From Paenibacillus sp. 32352 (lineage in GTDB: Bacteria; Bacillota; Bacilli; Paenibacillales; NBRC-103111), in contig NZ_MZNT01000001.1 of assembly GCF_002042965.1 (NCBI RefSeq), positions 974,995-1,038,994 of the forward strand: a stretch of DNA of 64,000 nt. Direction: 5' to 3'. Below the pieces are notes generated by a model, which worked only from the letters and a program-made list of their open reading frames with translations, was not told the origin of the DNA and made no database searches. Positions 60,732-64,000 of this stretch are shown one piece after another. A program made the translations under genes and the position numbers. Position 1 is the first letter of the stretch, and every line of letters starts with the position of its first letter.

Positions 60732-62093
60732 ATGAAGCTTAGGAGCAAAAAGGGGTTATGGAGTCTCGCGGTTGCAGCTATCGTGTTAGCTACGACCGCC
60801 TGTGGAGGCAACCAGGAAACAGGAGCTGGCGACAAGGGGGGAAGCTCGTCTTCAGGACAGAAAAAAGTGGTATTCTGGCATGCCATGGGCGGATCCAATA
60901 CCAAAGTGGTCGATCAGCTTGTAGCGGATTTTAACGCATCCCAGGATAAGATCAAGGTAGAGGCGATTTTTCAAGGCACCTATGACGATTTGCTCAGCAA
61001 GCTGAAAGCGAGCATGGGCTCCAAGGACGGCCCGAGTCTTGTCCAGATGTACGAGATTGGAAGCCGCTTTATGATTGACTCCAAGACGATTACCCCTATG
61101 CAAAAATTCATCGACGAGGACAAATTCGATTTAACTCAGCTGGAGCCCAATATTACCGGCTACTATACTCTGAACGGGAAGCTGAATTCCATGCCGTTCA
61201 ACACGTCCAACCCTATCCTTTATTACAATAAAGATCTGTTCAAAGCAGCGGGACTGGATCCGGAGAAGCCGCCCAAAACGTTCGAGGAGGTGCAAAAAGC
61301 GGCGGATGCGATTACGAAAACCGGGAAAGCGACAGGAGCGAACTTTGCCATATACGGTTGGTTCATGGAGCAGTTTTTTGCCAACCAGGGAGCCGAGTAC
61401 GTGAATAACGGCAACGGAAGGACGTCGTTGGCAACGGAATCTATCGTGAACAGTGAAGCGGGTATCAAGACGCTGACCTGGTGGAAGGAAATGATCGATA
61501 CGAAGGCGGCTAACAACCTCGGCCGCAAAACCGATGATTCCAAGAAGGCGTTCTCGGCCGGGCAGGTCGGGATGATTCTGGAATCGACGGCTTCCCTGAA
61601 AGGGCTGGTCGATAATGCGGAAGGGAAATTCCAGGTAGGAACAGGCTTCCTGCCGAAGCCGGCGAATGCCAAGGAAGGCGGTGTTGTCGTCGGCGGAGCC
61701 AGCTTATGGATAATGAATGACAAGCCGAACGACGAACAGAAGGCGGCCTGGGAATTCATCAAATTCCTGACTTCACCTAAGGAGCAGGCCTACTGGCATA
61801 TTAATACCGGTTACTTCCCGATTACTAAGAAAGCTTATGACGAACAAAGCGTGAAAGACAATCTGAAGAAATTCCCGCAATTCCAGACAGCCATCAATCA
61901 GCTGCATCAAACGAAGCTGAATACTGCGACCCAAGGAGCTGTGATGGGCGTGTTCCCTGAAGCCAGACAGATCGTTGAGGGAGCCATTGAGGAGGTATTA
62001 AATAACAAAAAATCGCCGAAGGACGCGCTCGACGCTGCCGCTAAGGAGATTACGTCCAAGATTCAGCAGTATAATAAAACGGTGAAGCAGTAA
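60732..62093 (+). CDS. Sugar-binding lipoprotein (SBP family 1, UgpB-like)
   Basis: The 453-residue exported protein has a signal peptide with lipobox TTAC followed by a Gly/Ser-rich linker. VVFWHAMGGSNTKVVDQLVADFN near residue 40 and the two-lobe pattern (NSMPFNTSNPILYYNKDLFKAAGLDP) are typical of UgpB/glycerol-3-phosphate or disaccharide binding proteins. It is 77 bases after the second permease and followed by a strong terminator, so it ends the operon. Confidence 0.9.
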   Translation: MKLRSKKGLWSLAVAAIVLATTACGGNQETGAGDKGGSSSSGQKKVVFWHAMGGSNTKVVDQLVADFNASQDKIKVEAIFQGTYDDLLSKLKASMGSKDGPSLVQMYEIGSRFMIDSKTITPMQKFIDEDKFDLTQLEPNITGYYTLNGKLNSMPFNTSNPILYYNKDLFKAAGLDPEKPPKTFEEVQKAADAITKTGKATGANFAIYGWFMEQFFANQGAEYVNNGNGRTSLATESIVNSEAGIKTLTWWKEMIDTKAANNLGRKTDDSKKAFSAGQVGMILESTASLKGLVDNAEGKFQVGTGFLPKPANAKEGGVVVGGASLWIMNDKPNDEQKAAWEFIKFLTSPKEQAYWHINTGYFPITKKAYDEQSVKDNLKKFPQFQTAINQLHQTKLNTATQGAVMGVFPEARQIVEGAIEEVLNNKKSPKDALDAAAKEITSKIQQYNKTVKQ

Positions 62094-62120
62094 CAAGCTT
62101 CGCATGTGTAGAGAACGAAG

Positions 62121-62145
62121 CCTTGGCATCAGCCAAGGTTTTTTT
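62121..62145 (+). terminator. Terminator after the sugar-binding protein gene
   Basis: CCTTGGC and GCCAAGG form a perfect stem with a four-base loop, followed by seven T. Confidence 0.95.
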
Positions 62146-62153
62146 GTTCTATG

Positions 62154-62217
62154 AATTTCGGGGCTCCCCGCAAAGTGACAGAATCCGCTTCGAAGCCAAG
62201 GCTTCACTTTACAGGGT
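62154..62217. repeat. Interspersed hairpin repeat, copy 3
   Basis: The 64-base element begins AATTTCGGGGCTCCCCGCAA and ends TTCACTTTACAGGGT. It is the same length as the copy at 6047-6110 with 51 of 64 identical bases in the same orientation, and lies 9 bases after a terminator. AAAGTGA near the left end pairs with TCACTTT near the right end. Confidence 0.6.
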
Positions 62218-62322
62218 TAAAGTTAAGACTTGCTCCTCCCTCGATGTGATAAATAGGAAAAGAATGGACTATAATGAGGAGATAGCCTGTTTGATCCGAG
62301 ACATCCGAAGGGGAGGAGAATT

Positions 62323-63588
62323 ATGAAACGAGGACTCATCGGCTTGGTCATTCTAATCGTTTACTGCGCTGCGGTAAGCTACTACTTCCTTCATCAGCCC
62401 GAGGCTTATGTACCGGAGGCGCTTCGCGGAGGTCCTGCCGATCCGGGAACCTTTATGACGGACGAGCAAATTCGAAGCATACACCGGCTGTCAACAATCG
62501 GCTATCTCTCTTACTTTATATCGACCCCGGTCATGTGGGGGATTCTATTTCTGCTGCTGACTTTGGGGATTTCAGCCTGGCTGCGACGGCGATCTGAGGG
62601 GCTCTTTCGATGGTCGCTATTGCAAATGGCCGTCTATCTGCTGATGCTGCAGCTTCTGCTGGAGCTGATCCAATTTCCGTTAAGCTATTATTTGCATCAA
62701 TTAGACCGATCCTACGGATTGACCAATCAAAGCTTCGGAGCGTGGATGCTGGATCTTGGCAAAAGCTTCGGCGTGAATCTGATCGTCTCCATTCCGATGT
62801 ACTGGCTTTTGTACTGGGTCATTAACAAAAGCCCGAGACGGTGGTGGCTAATAGGCTGGGCGGCCTCAATCCCGCTGACGTTGTTCTTTACCTTTATCCA
62901 GCCGGTGGTCATGGAGCCGATCTTTAATGATTTCAAGCCTTTACAGAATCAGGAGCTGAAGCAGCAAATATTGGACGAAGCCAGGCAGGCGAACATCCCT
63001 GCGGATCAGGTGTACCAGGTTGATAAATCCCGGCAGACGAATACCTTGAATGCCTATGTCAGCGGGATCGGAGCTACGACCCGAATCGTGCTCTGGGACA
63101 CGACGCTGCAAAAGCTGAAGCCGGATGAAATCTTGTTCATTATGGCTCATGAGATGGGGCATTACGTGAAGAAGCATGTACTGTGGGGGACGTTATGGGG
63201 TATTGTAGAAAGCTTTATCGGGTTTTGGCTGGTATACCGCTTATGGAACTGGATTCATCAGCGATGGGGCCCCACCTTGCGACTCAGGGGTCTTACGGAT
63301 ATTGCCGGTCTTCCCATCCTGCTGCTGGTGGTATCCGTGCTTACCTTTGCAGCATCTCCCATCGACAATGCGATTTCCAGAATGCAGGAGCACAGTGCCG
63401 ATGAATATGCCATTCAGCTGAGAGAGAATCCCGATGAGGGGATACGGGCATTTCAACAGCTGGCTGCCAACAGCCTGTCGGATGTCAATCCTCCGCCGCT
63501 GGTGCAATTCTTCGTCGGCTCGCATCCGACCTTGGCCCAGCGCATCGACTTTGTACAGCATTATGCCGGGGAAGGCAAAGTAAAATGA
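62323..63588 (+). CDS. M48-family membrane zinc metalloprotease (Ste24/HtpX-like)
   Basis: The 421-residue protein has several membrane segments (about 5-25, 65-90, 100-120, 150-200, 290-340) and the zinc motif HEMGHYVKKH near residue 276, with the third ligand in the EHSADEYA segment near 357. The layout, with a long N-terminal membrane part and FKPLQNQELKQQILDEARQANI before the catalytic site, matches CAAX-protease-type (Ste24) M48 enzymes more than the short HtpX. It would degrade or process membrane proteins. GGGGAGGAG precedes the ATG. TATAAT at 62270-62275 is its likely -10 box. Confidence 0.9.
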   Translation: MKRGLIGLVILIVYCAAVSYYFLHQPEAYVPEALRGGPADPGTFMTDEQIRSIHRLSTIGYLSYFISTPVMWGILFLLLTLGISAWLRRRSEGLFRWSLLQMAVYLLMLQLLLELIQFPLSYYLHQLDRSYGLTNQSFGAWMLDLGKSFGVNLIVSIPMYWLLYWVINKSPRRWWLIGWAASIPLTLFFTFIQPVVMEPIFNDFKPLQNQELKQQILDEARQANIPADQVYQVDKSRQTNTLNAYVSGIGATTRIVLWDTTLQKLKPDEILFIMAHEMGHYVKKHVLWGTLWGIVESFIGFWLVYRLWNWIHQRWGPTLRLRGLTDIAGLPILLLVVSVLTFAASPIDNAISRMQEHSADEYAIQLRENPDEGIRAFQQLAANSLSDVNPPPLVQFFVGSHPTLAQRIDFVQHYAGEGKVK

Positions 63589-63713
63589 CTTCCCTGAATA
63601 GATCAGGAAAATAATGGACTCCATGGCCGCAGGGAGTAATACTTCTTAGGAATTGCTGCGGTGACCTTACCTTAAGCTTTTATTCAAAAGTAAAAGAATG
63701 GATGCTCGGGGTA

Positions 63714-63743
63714 TTGAAAAATCAAGTTTGCATATGTTAATAT
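63714..63743 (+). promoter_or_regulatory. Promoter of the T-box-like leader
   Basis: TTGAAA (63714-63719) is followed, after 17 or 18 bases, by TTAATA or TAATAT (63737-63743). The transcript would begin near 63750, just before the structured leader. Confidence 0.5.
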
Positions 63744-63765
63744 AGTGACCAACAAGAATATCCAG

Positions 63766-64000
63766 TTTGCTATGAAGAGAAGAAAGCGCAGGGGCTCTTA
63801 TGCCCAGAGAGCGGAGGGAAAGCTGAAACCTTCGCCATAATCCTTTGTGCGAAGTCGTCTCGGAGCCTTTGTCCCGAAAGCCGTACCTCTGTCCCTATGA
63901 AGGCAGGAAGCGGTGAGTAGTTTCAAACGGAATGGCACACGTTATCGTGCTGCAGGTAAGATGACCATCTTACCTCATGAGGCCGGAATTGCGAGATTCC
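63766..64000 (+). ncRNA. T-box-type leader RNA, truncated by the window end
   Basis: The segment AGAGAGC (63806-63812) followed by a hairpin GCGGAGG/CCTTCGC (63811-63817 and 63829-63835), whose loop carries GCTG, matches the distal stem I of T-box leaders (AG bulge and GNUG loop). Near 63930-63950, GGAATGGCAC followed by ACG/CGT resembles a divergent T-box antiterminator element. A further stem AGGTAAGATG/CATCTTACCT lies at 63954-63975. The specifier codon could not be assigned with confidence. The regulated gene, probably an aminoacyl-tRNA synthetase or amino acid gene, lies beyond the window. Confidence 0.55.

Noticed and set aside
63785..63840. SAM-I riboswitch, suggested by CTTATG and AGAGAGCGGAGGGA
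   Set aside because: The following conserved GGCAACC and GCCC-GATGA core of SAM-I is absent; the GCTG loop and AG bulge fit a T-box stem I better.
1..64000. CRISPR arrays, tRNA or rRNA genes, prophage and complete insertion sequences
   Set aside because: No regularly spaced repeats, cloverleaf or rRNA signature sequences, integrase or transposase proteins were found on reading through the window.

Overview
The window reads as chromosomal DNA of a Gram-positive, low-to-mid GC spore-former relative, most likely Paenibacillus or a close genus. Supporting signs are strong AGGAGG-type ribosome binding sites, LplB/YtcP/LipO-type oligosaccharide ABC transporters, a membrane-bound YesS-like AraC regulator inside a pectin operon, GH105 and PL22 enzymes, CcpA-type cre sites and what looks like a T-box leader at the right end. 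I saw no rRNA, tRNA, CRISPR array, phage or intact insertion sequence. The assignment comes from gene content only.

Layout. 1-6 kb: a sugar ABC importer (two permeases, binding lipoprotein) followed by a large clan GH-A type glycosidase. 6.1-9.2 kb: a fused ROK sugar kinase/mannose-6-phosphate isomerase, divergent from a LacI regulator. 9.2-10.6 kb: a small phosphotransferase and a VOC protein. 11-15.7 kb: a four-gene sugar cassette of fucose/arabinose-isomerase-like protein, split transketolase and glycerol-kinase-like FGGY kinase. 16.1-30.1 kb: a pectin/rhamnogalacturonan operon of LplB/YtcP/LipO importer, Gfo/Idh oxidoreductase, GH105 fusion, YesS-like regulator, six-hairpin glycosidase-like protein, PL22 oligogalacturonate lyase and GH105 hydrolase. 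30.2-33.4 kb: an MFS exporter with a TetR regulator and a perfect shared operator, then an EamA transporter. 33.8-40 kb: a secreted heparinase II/III-like protein broken by one frameshift, a MarR regulator and a CE7 acetyl esterase. 40-44 kb: two ABC exporter halves, one frameshifted. 44-50.6 kb: a two-component system with its own ABC (FtsX-type) transporter, flanked by degraded gene remnants. 50.6-52.6 kb: an ABC-F protein behind a leader peptide and attenuator. 52.6-58.6 kb: a PhyH-HEAT fusion, a secreted beta-helix protein, a nitroreductase and a Tat-type metallophosphoesterase. 58.6-62.1 kb: a third sugar ABC importer under a cre-overlapped promoter. 62.3-63.6 kb: an M48 protease, then a truncated T-box-like leader.

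How it fits together. Secreted enzymes (heparinase-like, beta-helix) and the importers would bring plant cell-wall oligosaccharides into the cell. There the GH105, PL22, GH-A and esterase enzymes would cut them, and the kinase, isomerase and transketolase modules would feed the sugars into central metabolism. The most interesting items are the isomerase/split-transketolase/kinase cassette, which resembles a route for a branched or rare pentose such as apiose; the ROK-isomerase fusion; the leader-peptide attenuator before the ABC-F gene; the three-copy interspersed hairpin repeat; and the 11-bp phased direct repeats that probably bind the response regulator.
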